Below are positions 19,275-30,720 of a stretch of DNA of 64,000 nt, one piece after another. The DNA comes from Stylonectria norvegica. Its lineage: Eukaryota > Ascomycota > Sordariomycetes > Hypocreales > Nectriaceae. A model generated the notes under the pieces. It was not told the DNA's origin, made no database searches, and was given only the letters and a program-made list of their open reading frames with translations. The position numbers and the translations under genes are program-made. Positions within the stretch are counted from its first letter, which is position 1. Every line of letters begins with the position of its first letter. The stretch covers positions 1 through 64,000 of the forward strand of contig JAANBC010000132.1 of NCBI GenBank assembly GCA_014621405.1. The letters run 5' to 3'.

Positions 19275-20378
19275 CTATACCAGCATCAGGGCGGCGGCCA
19301 CAAATGCAATCAATGCGCCGCTGCCCATGGGGCTCTGAACACCGCTACCCTTAGACTCCTCGTCAGAGGTAGTAACGTTGGTGCGCCCCGTAGCCCCAGA
19401 GATGCCGTTCATGGCGTCAGTTGCTTTCATGACCTCGCCCTTGTCGAAGAAATCAACCAGCACGAAGTTGGGGACTCCACTCCAAGCAGTGTTGCACGTG
19501 TCGAGATGCTTGCCCAGGTTGCCATCTGTAGTCGTTGAGGCGCTGTTGACGACTTCGATGTTGCTGACGTCGGGAAGAAGAAGGTCAGAGCCCAGGCCCT
19601 GGTACTTGAAGTGGTTGATCAAGCCCATGTAGTTACTAGAGAGGGCCGCGGTGGCCGAGTCGAGCTTAGAGGGGCGGTCCAGAGTGCAGTTGAAGCCGGT
19701 GAGTTCCGTGACTGTGAAGGGGGTCTCAAAGACATAGTCAAACTCAGGAAGAAGGAAGGGGTCGGCAGCTGTGGTGTCGATGTTTGTGATGAAAGATACC
19801 AGCCGTTTCTTGTCATCAATCATGCTCTGCAACGTGGGCCACTCGCTCGTAGCTTCGGTCGACGCAGGCGAGTAAGCAATATCTGAAATGCCGGATCCGT
19901 TGAAGGCAGCGCCAAACTCGGTAGCCTCGGCGTTATCAGAGTTGACCAAAAGAAGCGTCACAACCTCGTTCGGGTTCGCCGTCATCCAAACATTGATATC
20001 CTTCAGCCAGTCCTCGAGCGAGCCAGCATCGAGGAGTTCGCACGAGGTATGGCATAACTCGAGTGTGCTGTTGGGCTTGTGGACCTGGGCTTGTAGCAGT
20101 CGAAGGCCGGCATCGAGGGCGTCTGTGGCGTTCTTGTACTGGTTGCCGGCGGCTGCGATGGCTTGGCTTCCGTCTCTCAAGAAGGAGCTGCCGTGGGCAC
20201 CCATATGGGTGATCTTGTTGTATTGGCGACTGCATAGGTCGGGCGAGTTGTTGCATGCCGAGCCTGAAGAAGAGGAGTTGGTGGATGTGGATGTTGACGT
20301 CTGGGGGAGAGCGTGGACGGAGACGGCGGATAGAGCTACCAGAGCTCCCACCACGGCGGCGCGCACCGAAGAAATCAT
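19275..20378 (-). CDS. Secreted, probably GPI-anchored PLC-like phosphodiesterase
   Basis: Single exon, 367 aa from the ATG at 20378; a longer frame upstream lacks family-like sequence. A signal peptide (about residues 1-23, AAVVGALVALSAVSVHA) is followed by a Ser/Thr spacer and a TIM-barrel PLC-X-like domain. That domain has ITHMGAHGSSFLRD with a conserved His, LDAGLRLLQAQVH, CHTSCELLDAG, NPNEVVTLLLVNSD and PNFVLVDFF. The C-terminus is Ser/Thr-rich and ends in a hydrophobic tail (ALIAFVAAALMLV) after small residues, fitting GPI attachment. Fungal relatives are cell-surface proteins of uncertain substrate. The segment that usually reads GAHDS or GAHNS here reads GAHGS. Many N-x-S/T sites are present. 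Confidence 0.82.
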   Translation of the reverse strand: MISSVRAAVVGALVALSAVSVHALPQTSTSTSTNSSSSGSACNNSPDLCSRQYNKITHMGAHGSSFLRDGSQAIAAAGNQYKNATDALDAGLRLLQAQVHKPNSTLELCHTSCELLDAGSLEDWLKDINVWMTANPNEVVTLLLVNSDNAEATEFGAAFNGSGISDIAYSPASTEATSEWPTLQSMIDDKKRLVSFITNIDTTAADPFLLPEFDYVFETPFTVTELTGFNCTLDRPSKLDSATAALSSNYMGLINHFKYQGLGSDLLLPDVSNIEVVNSASTTTDGNLGKHLDTCNTAWSGVPNFVLVDFFDKGEVMKATDAMNGISGATGRTNVTTSDEESKGSGVQSPMGSGALIAFVAAALMLV

Positions 20379-22035
20379 GCTGGCGAGGCGTCTGTTTTGT
20401 GGTGGTGGTATTGCTATTACTGGTAAAGAAAGGAAAATACAAAGAAGACAAGACCAAGTATACACAGCAACGAACGGCAGGATATACAGAGAGTGAATAT
20501 GTTGATATGGATGGAATTTAGAAATGGGTTTGATGAAAGTTGATAAAAAGGCAGTGGAGCGCCTCCTGTTCCTTTAAGTTGCGACGCCTTGACGCCCCGT
20601 TTACAGGTGGCTACCGTTGGGCGGCGGGGGATGAGGCTCCATGCTGCGCCTCGAAACGTCAGCAGTGGATCTCGGGAAGTGGACGTCGATTCTGAAACCC
20701 CCTGGACAAAGCTGGAGGAGCATTTGTCGTGGAATCCATTATGATACAAGTCCATTACAGGGCAGACAGAATGTCATTGCTAGGATTGGCTTGCAGTGCG
20801 AAGTAGACGAAAGCTGGATATTACTATAATTATGCGTACAGATAACATTGGACGGCCTTCTGTTGGTGTTGATCGGCCAGCAGCAAATCGCGAACATCGA
20901 GTGCATCCATCCCTGGACGCATCATTACGATGTGCACCGATGATCCGGCATTCTAATTTAGGGGTCCGTTGAGTCGCCTGAAGGGGAATTATGACGGTGC
21001 CGCTTTGATGAGAATGCCTTGTCAACGTCTGCTCTGGATTCAATAGCGTCAAGAAGAAACCGCAGCATACTCGTACATGTACTTCGTACATCATACATCT
21101 AGCCCTTCACACTGGAACCACTGATGTCCCAGCCACCACTCAGCTCGCACAGCGAAACACCAAACTAACTACATGATGACACATGTGTCAAAGATGTACA
21201 ATATCCACTCGAGGCTGGGTTGATGCATCATGTCTAGGGATATTTCTGGATCCTTCCGCGTCATCCCATCTAGCCCAGCCTTTGTGCATCCATCAAAGGC
21301 TCACAGTTAAAGCGGCACCCGTCGGCCTCGCGTTAATGTGCACACACTCCACCGGGCTGGGGGCCGCCAAGCCTCCCCGCCTCTCTTACCAGCGGTGTTT
21401 AAACTTACAACTGCGTCACTCTTGTAACTATTCTCTCACTAAGTTTTATGCTAAAAATTGCCATTTACAGAAAGATTATTTTGGAGATACCATGAAGCCT
21501 ACTAGTAGTAACTAAACCACATTTATTACAGAATGATGAGTTTATCGAGTTTGACGCCGCTTAATCGCATCTCTAGTACCTTCCTATGAGACGCGGGGGA
21601 TTTCAGACTCACATTCGTAGTGCCCCACTTTAACACCCGCGACGCGCCGCCGTCATGGAAGCTTCGTTGGACGTTATCGTTGTCATGAGACGGCCGCACG
21701 GCGATGACAACTTCCAGGATGCAATGGCAGATCCACAGTCGGTTTTTGTGAAGCTTCTGACAACAGCCACTGTCTTCACTTGAGCCTCTCGCAACCCCCG
21801 GTACTTACTTCAGCCGTCGCGTCTCGTGCGCGTGTATACGGACGATCGACCCGCGACTACCATTCAACTTCAGTTCATGTGCCGTTACGAGCTTCTTGGA
21901 GTTATCATTCTTATGCTGCAGGACATCAGCCACTGGGCAAAGTCCAAGAGGGTAAATAAACAGTATGCGCCTTAACTTCACCCGCAAAGCACTTGCCATC
22001 GCTGACTCGCAATCTAGGCCCACCCCCAATGAGCC
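20379..22035. other. Intergenic region, 1.7 kb
   Basis: Divergent promoter space between the PLC-like gene and GCP4. The stretch around 21400-21560 is A+T-rich. No gene or clear repeat seen. Confidence 0.5.
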
Positions 22036-24386
22036 ATGCTCCACGAAATCCTTCTCTCCCTCTCGGGCCACCCGTCCCCTCTACTGCGAACCGACGCCCC
22101 TGAAGCAAATGCCCTCTCCGGAATCTCTCCAGCAGAGCGCCAACTCCTAGCCTCTGCCGCGCACCTCAGCGATGTACACATCAAACTCATCACCTACACC
22201 GCCCAGATCGCCAACTCCCACCCGTCGACCATCTGCCGCGCAGTTGCCACCGCCATTGACTCTATCCATCTATCGGCTTTCCAGCGCAAGGTCCTTGAGG
22301 TTGAAGAAAGCATACTGGAAGATGACCCAGAACTCGTGGGGGCGTACAATATTGTGCCGTTGACGGCGGTTGTGGGGGAGTTCACCGAGTGGACAAGGAG
22401 AATGGAGTGGTTATGGGAGATGGTACAATTCATGATGGCCAAGAGTAAGGATGGCGCCGTGTGTCATGGTGCCAGGTTAATGGACCATTTGAAGACAGAG
22501 CTGTTGAGCGGGTATCGAGACGTAGAAGCCGCCGCCATGAGTCTCGTCTCGGTTGCGGAAATGGCCTGGCTAAAACAAGTCTCCGCCTGGATATTATACG
22601 GGAGGTTACCGAGTTTTGGTGGAGATGACTTCTTCGTACAAAAAGCTGAAGGCTCCGATGAGGTTTGTAAATTCTCATGTGGACCGGGCACTGCTGACCC
22701 CTTAGATAGGAGTATACATGCGACTCAAGCTTGCTACCGTCATTCGTCACACCGGCTACAGCTTCATCTATGCTCTTTATTGGGAAGTCCCTGAATCACG
22801 TCAGAGTCAAAAGCAGTGTCGACTCAGGACTACGAGGCCTCGACCAGCTGTCGTCAAAGCTACACGATCTTTCGAGCCTAACCTTTCCTCTAAAGACCAT
22901 CAACTTCTCGAGGGCAATCACTGCGATCCGGTTTTCACTATCCGAAAACACACTCCAGAAACTACTGCCGCTGGCAAAGGTGGTTGAGATGCTGCAGCTG
23001 CTGAGAGACTTCTTTCTTTTAGGTCGTGGCGAATTTGCCATGGCGTTGACACACGAAGCAGACGAGAAGATCCGCAATCGTTGGCGAAGAGCCGACAACC
23101 TAGCCTACGAAAAAGGCGATGGCTTCAGGAACCTGACTGTCAAGGAGGGCGAGGTTGCTGCCGTCCTGGCGAGGACTTGGACGGCATTGGCATCGATGCA
23201 GGGACAGCATGCCGAGGAAGACGACCAGTTGGAACTCGCACGGGATCTTCTCCGGCTCAATCTCGCAAAGTCGACTGCCACGACGCCTATAGGCGCTGGC
23301 TCTGGCTTAAGTCGCGATGCTGCGACCCTCCTCGCAACGTCACCGTTTCGAAACCTCCTTTTCTCGGTCCCGACGATACTCTCCACGCAGATTCCTCCAC
23401 CCCTGGATATGGTTCTTGCGCCCTCCGACTTACAAATATACTCTTGCGTCAATGCCTACCTCCTTTCGATGCGCCGCGCTCACATACGGTTGACTGATCT
23501 ATGGAAGATTACATCTCTTCGCCGACATCATCCCGCCCCTCGAGGAGACCGCGAGCAGATTGTTCTCCTACGCAAACGATGGACGGCTCGGTCATCATCA
23601 ATGCGCAGCTCATGGACAACAGCCAGTGCAGCAATCTTCTTCCTCGCAGAAACTGAGGCGTACCTACAGACTGAGGTTGTGGCTGGTCTGTGGGAGGGCT
23701 TCCATGCATGGCTGACGGCGAACGAGCCCTCAGAGGCACGTTCTGGCGCAACCACACCAGCACCACTACCGGCGAATAAAGATGGTGATGGCGGTGAAAT
23801 CGACGATGACGAAGAGGACCTCTGGTTGCGAGACGATGATACCGCAGCGGTAGGAGGTTCAAGAACCAAGAAAGCCAACATGAAACCATCACACGATCCG
23901 CAAACCCTCTCAACAGCCCACAGACTCTACCTCCGCACCCTCGTCCACCGCCTCCTACTCACCCAACCGGGCTTCACCCAGCCCCTCTACACGCTCCTCA
24001 TCCACATCGACCACCTCGCCTCGCACCTCCACCGTCTCCACTCCATCTACACCTCGCTAGACCTAGAAACAGACGCCGGCGTCATCGACGCCTTCGTCGA
24101 CCTCGACGCCGAGGAGCGCGACGTCAAGCACCTCCTCGGCGCCGTCGAGGACAAGGTCCGCACCGGCATCGAGGACGTTGTCGCCGCCCTGCGCACCCTG
24201 GAGACCGACGCCGACTTCGTCGCTGAGTGGGAGGGCGAGGCCGCCGCCCGCGAAGACGACGACGTCGCTGGCGATGCCGCCTCCGGCTATGCCCCTGCGA
24301 GGGTCGGCGGTATCAACCGCCTGCTCATGAAACTCGACTTTGGCACTTGGTTCGGTAGAACGGGGGACGAGGATCGTCGGCTGTGA
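22036..24386 (+). CDS. Gamma-tubulin complex component 4 (GCP4, Spc97/Spc98 family)
   Basis: Two exons, 22036-22662 and 22710-24386, 767 aa. The protein begins MLHEILLSLSGHPSPLL, typical of GCP4. It has the GRIP1-like N-terminal helical region (SVAEMAWLKQVSAWILYGRL, DDFFVQ) and after the intron EYTCDSSLLPSFVTPATA and MLFIGKSLNHVR. The GRIP2 part includes LRDFFLLGRGEFAMAL, WKITSLRRHHPAP and FFLAETEAYLQ. The 47-nt intron needs the second of two close AG acceptors (ending at 22709); the first puts the protein out of frame. GCP4 sits in the gamma-tubulin ring complex at spindle pole bodies and promotes microtubule nucleation. An Asp/Glu-rich insert lies near two thirds of the length (DDDEEDLWLRDDD). 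Confidence 0.92.
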
Positions 24387-25256
24387 GGGTGCGGCAGTGA
24401 AGCACATCCAGCACGACGCATACGTACGTAGCAGGAGTTAATCCGCCGGTCTTCATGTCATGTGGCGTCACGGATGGGTCGATCATCAGGCATGGTATGG
24501 ATTCAGCTCGTTCGACCCAGACAGATATTGGATGCAGGCAGAGCGCGCTATCCACGGTTCACAAAGAGTTGTCACGGAGATGGACACGAGAGATGTTCAA
24601 ATTCGCCATCGTATCAATTCACTTCATCATGCTCGTCTCATCAGTCATACAGCCCCATAATCCCACTCCCGAAGCCCATCCATCCCATGCTCCATATAGG
24701 CAGCCCATTGATGCCGAGAAACAAGGGGGGCGCAAAAGCCAAAAGAAAAACCGCTAAATCAAGACGTAGGCTCTAAATAGCCTGCTGTGTGGCCCAGAAC
24801 ACCAAATGCGCCATGCCTGCCATGCTGCCTCCAGAATAACTCCGTACCCAATCGATGCCGTCCGAAAAGCCGAAACAAAGGCACGCGGTACCAAAAAAAA
24901 AAAAACCTCCAGTACTAATGGTGTTCGGACCATGTATATGTGTATGTAGTGTGGCTGCCTTATGAGCAGGACGAGACAGTGAAATAGCAAAAGATGAGTG
25001 AAAATGTGCAGACATTGGTATCGTGCGTCGTTTGAGGCAGTGAATGCCGGGTGGGCTGTAACTTCCTGGCTGATGATGATGTAGATCTGCTGATAATTCG
25101 TCGTAAAACGGAACAGCCTCGAAATCCAATGATAGATGTATTTCAATATACTCGCCCGAGGTGTGTATATGTAGTGTGAGGCAAGTTGGCGTCTCGCCCT
25201 GCCCTATAAAGAGGAATCTTCACCCGATAGATGGCGAGGGCAAACGGCAAGCTCGC
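24387..25256. other. Convergent intergenic region
   Basis: 3' flanks of GCP4 and the downstream minus-strand gene. A run of about 13 A's lies near 24893-24905. Nothing coding recognised. Confidence 0.55.
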
Positions 25257-26887
25257 CTAGTAAGCTGCCACAGGTCGGCGGCCCAGACGTAGCGGGCTCG
25301 TCGTCGTGTGGTCCTTGTCTGAATGTCGTCGCTGGAAGAACCCCTGCATGAATGAGCGTGGGCTGGCGTTGTTGAAGTCGCCGGCACGGGAAGCGATGGC
25401 TCTCCGCGAGGGCTTCTTTGACTGCCAACGCTCTTTGATGCAATCATCGACAAGGGCGATGAGACCTGTTGCAACGATGACGCTGATGGGATTATTAGCA
25501 TATGTTTACCAGAAGTGAAATACTGACGGGGCACTTACTCGGCAACGTCGGTCATGGCGTCGATGATGCTGTTGTCGCTGATCCACATGTAGCACGGCGT
25601 CACCCACGCACCGGCCATCTCGTCGTTGAGAACCTGGTTCGGGCTGCGCATTTCCGGGACGATGTGGGCGATTGGCGCGCCATGGCCGTCTCGCACGAGA
25701 TGGAAGCTCACGACGTCAAGGTTCTTGTCGAGGACGCGCTTCCAGGCGTAGGTGTGTCCCCACCACTCAAACTCGTAACGCTTGCCGGCCTTGCCGCCCC
25801 TGCGGGCCACGTCGACGTGGGCGTAGTTGCTGAACTCGAGCTTGATGCGGTTCGTGGGCACGAGACGCGGCTTGGGCTTGGGCGCCGCGGCGTGGGATAG
25901 CTCCGACGAGTGGTGCGAGCCCGACCAGACGGATGCGTTGTCGCCGGCCTGCGACGACATGCCGCTGCTGCTACCGGGCCGCTTAAAGAGCGAGGTGGCG
26001 GTGCTGGAGCGGTGGAACGGCGTGGTAACGGAGCGTAGAGCCGAGCTCACGGAGCGGCGTAGGGCGGGACGAGCGGCGTCGACGGCGGTAGCCACGGCGG
26101 GGGCCTCGGCGTAGGCGCGCTTGGCGGAACAGACCTCGCGGCCCGAGTCGCGACAGTAGCGGCGCATGGAGAACTCGCGGCGGGCGAGGTCGTGCATGCG
26201 AAGGTGGAAGAGTTGCATTGCGAGCGGACGACGGCCGTGGCTCATGGGAACAATGGTGTCGACGCGCAGATTCATGTTGCCATCCGGGGTGAGGTCGTCG
26301 TGGCGGATGGCTAGGCGGTCGAGCGACGGGAAGAGGCGGGCGAAGTCATTTGGCGTGGAGGGCCGGACGGGCGACGAGGAGGTCGGGGTGCCGCGGTAGG
26401 GAGGCAGCACGGGCGGGATGTTGTCTGCCGCTGGGTCGGAGAGGACGTAGTCGCGCTCAGGGTCCTGTTCGCCTTCGTCGTCTTCGTCGTCGTCGTCGGA
26501 GCCGGAGGATGAGGCGGAGTCTGAGTCTGCTTCTGACTCGCCGTTCAGCCCAACGTCGCGACGGAGAGGTTCCATCTCGGAGTAGATGGAGTCATATGTT
26601 GCGACCGAAGACACAGACGAGGCGGCCGCGAAGGGGCGGGCCTGTTGGGGCGCCGACGTTGACGAGGCGGTCTGGTGTCGCGGCGAGGCTGCTGCTACTG
26701 GTGCTGTGGGCAGGGCGGTCTTGTTGTGTGAGGCGGCCGAGTTGAGGGAGGTTGGGGCGGTGGACTGCGAGGCGTAGGAGCAGTAGGAGTCGCGGAGGGA
26801 GTCATCTGAGGTTGTGGAGGAGGATTTCGCGGGCGACGTGGTGACGACGGGTTTTTGGTGTCGCCGTTGGGAGGATCTCGTGGACAT
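25257..26887 (-). CDS. Conserved fungal protein of unknown function
   Basis: Two exons, 26887-25539 and 25482-25257, 524 aa. I do not assign a function. The first ~140 residues are Ser/Thr/Ala-rich and include an acidic run (SGSDDDDEDDEGEQD). The middle has SLDRLAIRHDDLTPDGNMNLRVDT. The C-terminal third is compact and looks like a beta-rich domain: NRIKLEFSNYAHVDVARRG, YEFEWWGHTYAWKR, VSFHLVRDG, IAHIVPE, WVTPCYMWISDNS. A hydrophobic/helical end encoded by exon 2 follows (DVIVATGLIALVDDCIKERW). The strand pattern is reminiscent of tubby/LURP-one-like domains, but that is only an impression. The 56-nt intron is GT-AG. Confidence 0.8.
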
Positions 26888-29800
26888 TGTGGTTGTGGTC
26901 GTGGGCCTGCTTGGAGGAGGGTGTAGTGAGGTTCCACGCGTTTGTGTAAGCTAGGTAGATAGTGGTAGAGATTGATTGTTTAATCGGAGGTAGTCGTAGT
27001 ACGTAGTCGTAGAGGTTGTAGTGGTTGTGGTGTAAGTGTTGGTGGGAGGTGGTGGTGAGAGTCGATCGTTATATATATCTGGTGCAGGAATGATGTGAGA
27101 GCAACCCAAGAATCGAGGAGATCAGTCACACGCAAATAATCGCTCGAGATGTAAGGCGAAGGCGTAGTCAATAGGCAGATATCCGAGTCATAAGTTGGAC
27201 AATGGAATCCACTTTCGTTTTGTTTCGTAGGGTTGGGGGTAAATAGTCGTTTGCTGCCTTCTTGTCGAGTCCTCAGGATGGAGGGGAGGCTTATACCTGG
27301 TCTTGTTATACGGAGTGACGAGCTACATCCTAGCTCTGGCTCCTCAGGCTCCTCAGGCTTCACGGGCCACCTGCTGAGTCCACCTCACAGCACAGCACAA
27401 AAAACCACCTGTCACTGGCGCCACGGCGGGGGAGAGGCGCCTCGCGCCGAGAGACGCGGCCGGGGGACGGTTGGACGGCTACGCAACGGGCCAAGGGCGG
27501 GCTGAGCAGCTCAGGGGGTGTCTTGGCTTGGGTGTTTACGAATAGAGAGAGGACTCCGAGAGGGTGGTGGGACCTTTGGAGGACCGTTGGAGGGACGGGT
27601 CGCCAACCTAGGGCTCATCCGGGCCTAGCAGCGGCTCTGCACAATTCTTATTTCTTTCTCCAGTTGTCCAGCTACCCCAAGTGGCCTCGATGCCGTTGCG
27701 CTGCGTTCCGTGGGGGTTGTGTCTAACTCGTCTGGCAGCGGGCGGTCCGCCTGATGAAGGTCGAGAGGCGTTCCAGCCCGGGGTCTCAAGGTCTGTAGGT
27801 TACGGAGGAGACCCTCCCCTCCACTCACTCCCCCTCCTTTGGCGTCTTGGTCTCCAATGGTCTCCAAGTCCTCCACGCGGATGCGATCCCGGTAAGTGGA
27901 CTCTCCTCCGTGGTGCTGGCAGCGCTGGAGAGGGGCCCAACAAGGGCCGAAGCGCTGAAGGCTGAAGAGTAGGGGAGCCAAAGGAGCCAGAAGCCCTGGC
28001 CGAGACGGGCGATCGGGGGCGGTGGTGGTTGCTGTCAAGGTCATCGTCACACCACGCGTGGGCCTGTGGCCTGTTGTTCGTGCCGCTGGCTCGGGATGGG
28101 ATGGACGCTACGAGAAGATTTCCAATGTACATGTGCTGTACTATGTATCGTCTGTACGAATCGAAGTGTAGCGTAATGAATTATTACAGCGATCGACTTT
28201 GCAGCTATGGATCCATGTTGGACGCCGATCGATGGTAGCTTTCGTTTTCGTTGGCGAGGTGGTTGATATTGAGGACCGGCTATGCAGGTTGGAAAATTTG
28301 AAGCTGGTGAGTTTGAAGTTGAGGGTTCCGGGGACCTTCCCTTTCCCACGTTCGACTGGGGCGAATATCTCGACAATTTTTAGGGACTCGAATGCACATC
28401 ATTCCTGGACCCTCGATGAGACATGAAGGGCCCTCGGCTTTCCGTTTCCACTTTGCACTCACGAATTCGCAGATACCTTGCACCCATCCATCCATACGAG
28501 TCTTTTTCTCCAGTTTCATCATCTCCAGGTCACAGACCTAGGTACGCTACAACCCATCGCCGACCCGAGTCCCCGACCGGAAACATCACCATGGGCCCCC
28601 GGGGAGGCGGGACTCGTTATTTCGTGGGTTCCAGGTTCAAATATTGGGGGTCGTCACCAATTAACTACCGTCCAAGGCAGCGGGCAGGCAGGCGAAGACT
28701 CACCCACCGTGAACTACTTAATTACTTTACTGTACTTCGTAGTAAGCTATCGATACTATTATCACACACCCCCTGAGCGCCGTGCCTCGTGATACCTCGT
28801 GAGGGTCTTCAAGACACGAACACTACGAGTTATTACTCACCATCGACAGGTGCATCAGTCGGAAACTTCGAAACTAGGCAGGTTTGGAAGGTCCTCCTCC
28901 AACACGGAAGGGAGTTGGAATCTCCGTTTCTCCAATTTGCAAGGGAGCTGCCGCGGCTACTGTTGGATTGTATTGGTGGCCAACGATCCGACCTGCATTA
29001 TTCGTGGCCAGATTGTTGGAGAGCTGTTCCCTGTTTTTCTTCTTCCCGCTCCATCCATGGATGATGAGGTGTCGGTCCATTGGATCCCGTCTCTTTGGCA
29101 GCTCCGTTTACAGTGAGTGGAAGGTGCTGTGTCGATGATGTGCCTGGAGTGCACCGGCCGCTCCGTGAGCGCTGGAACGCACTGGACCGGGCGGGTGCCA
29201 CCTGGGCTGCCTGAGGTCAAGTGCCTGCCACCCACCCTCCCACCGCTGAAAGCCGCTGAAAGCCCGGCCGCCCCCGAGTCCTTCCGTCGATTGTTACCGC
29301 CAACAATAAACAGGTATTATCCTTCCAATTTGATCCCAGATGGACCCAATCCATCCATCCATCCATTCAATTCCTTAGCATCAAAGTCTTCATCCTCTCC
29401 GCTCACTCACTTATCAACTTACCAGCCGGCTAATCCTGCTGACCGAGACATGGACGTCGCAACGTTGACACGGCTTGGATCCTTGTAGGCAAGTACAACT
29501 CGTACAATAGTCTCACGACCCCATCGCGGTCCGATCCATGCTCGTCTCCGCGATCTACGAGTCTACCTAGGTTGTCCCCTTGCTCTCTAACCAGTATTCA
29601 TACCCTCTATTACTCTTTGGCCTTCTGCTGCCCAACATCCACCATGTATCACGCATCTCCATGAGCCGTGAGCCGCGAGCCGTAAGCTCCGAAGCACATA
29701 CACAGTACATATCATCGTGTGGACATCAATAACGGCACTGGGCGCGCTTGGGCTGCACTCCGCAAAATGCACGTTCCCGTCGTCTCATCTGGGGTTACAC

Positions 29801-29921
29801 AAAATTGCCGAATGCGATTGATCAAATTCATCAGGAGACGACGCCGCTAACAATGTGACTTTATACCATGGGGGGGTACTCGGTACCTCATACTTCATAA
29901 CGTACCTAATTAAGGTAATCA

Positions 29922-29997
29922 AGCTCTAGCTACAGTAACCTGAGCTGAGCTGCTCAGAGCTGACGATTGAAGTTGAAGCTGGAGCTACTGTAGAGCT
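29922..29997. repeat. AGCT-rich imperfect inverted repeat
   Basis: The left arm (29922-29937, AGCTCTAGCTACAGTA) is complementary to the right arm (29986-29997, CTACTGTAGAGC) apart from a four-base insertion. The ~48 bp between them hold further AGCT copies. Could be a decayed fold-back element or chance clustering. Confidence 0.4.
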
Positions 29998-30693
29998 ATG
30001 CGTATACAGCCTAAGCTTGTTGAGTTTGACTCCAGCTTGCCGAGCTACACAAGCTGTCCATGGATCCCATACCCTACATTTTGGGGTATACTGATTACTG
30101 ACGAAGGTGCCTCGCGATGGCGTCGAATACCTGCTAGCTACGCCTCACTTTTAGTTGGGACTCGACGACATGCTAAGACTGCGGTGCCTGGCCTGGATCA
30201 TCAACTTCGGCTCCGCCCCGTTTATCCGTGGAGCCCATCATCTATTTGCGGAACACCTTCAAGTCCAACGACGACAACAGCCAGGCACCGAGACGAGAAG
30301 AGACCAAGAGAGCGCCCAACAACGGGGCTTGCTAACTTCCAACGATGGCGCGGGTAGGTAGGCAACAGGCAAGGCAGTCGGCCAACTCATCGTATCTATT
30401 AGAGGAAGTTGAAGACGGTCATGAAGCTCTCTCACTTGAGGAGATGTCCTAGTAGGGATTGTATCTTTTGGTGCCTTACTCAACCACTGGCACTCGATGG
30501 GTCGTGGGGTCGCTCAGTCGTACAGTTACACCCGATACAACACCACGAGGCACTTTGGCAATTTCATTCGACAATCCAGTCCATCTTCACAAGCATCTTC
30601 CTTCCCCAGAGCCCTATCCCCAAACAGGAGCTGCATCTCGTCAAACCTCATGCATGCAGCGGTGCTTGTACCATGCACTTACACCACTTTTCA

Positions 30694-30720
30694 CAGCAGC
30701 AGCAGCAGCAGCAGCAGCAG
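30694..30720 (+). repeat. (CAG)9 microsatellite
   Basis: Nine perfect CAG units in the gene-poor region, with no convincing coding frame around it. Confidence 0.9.
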
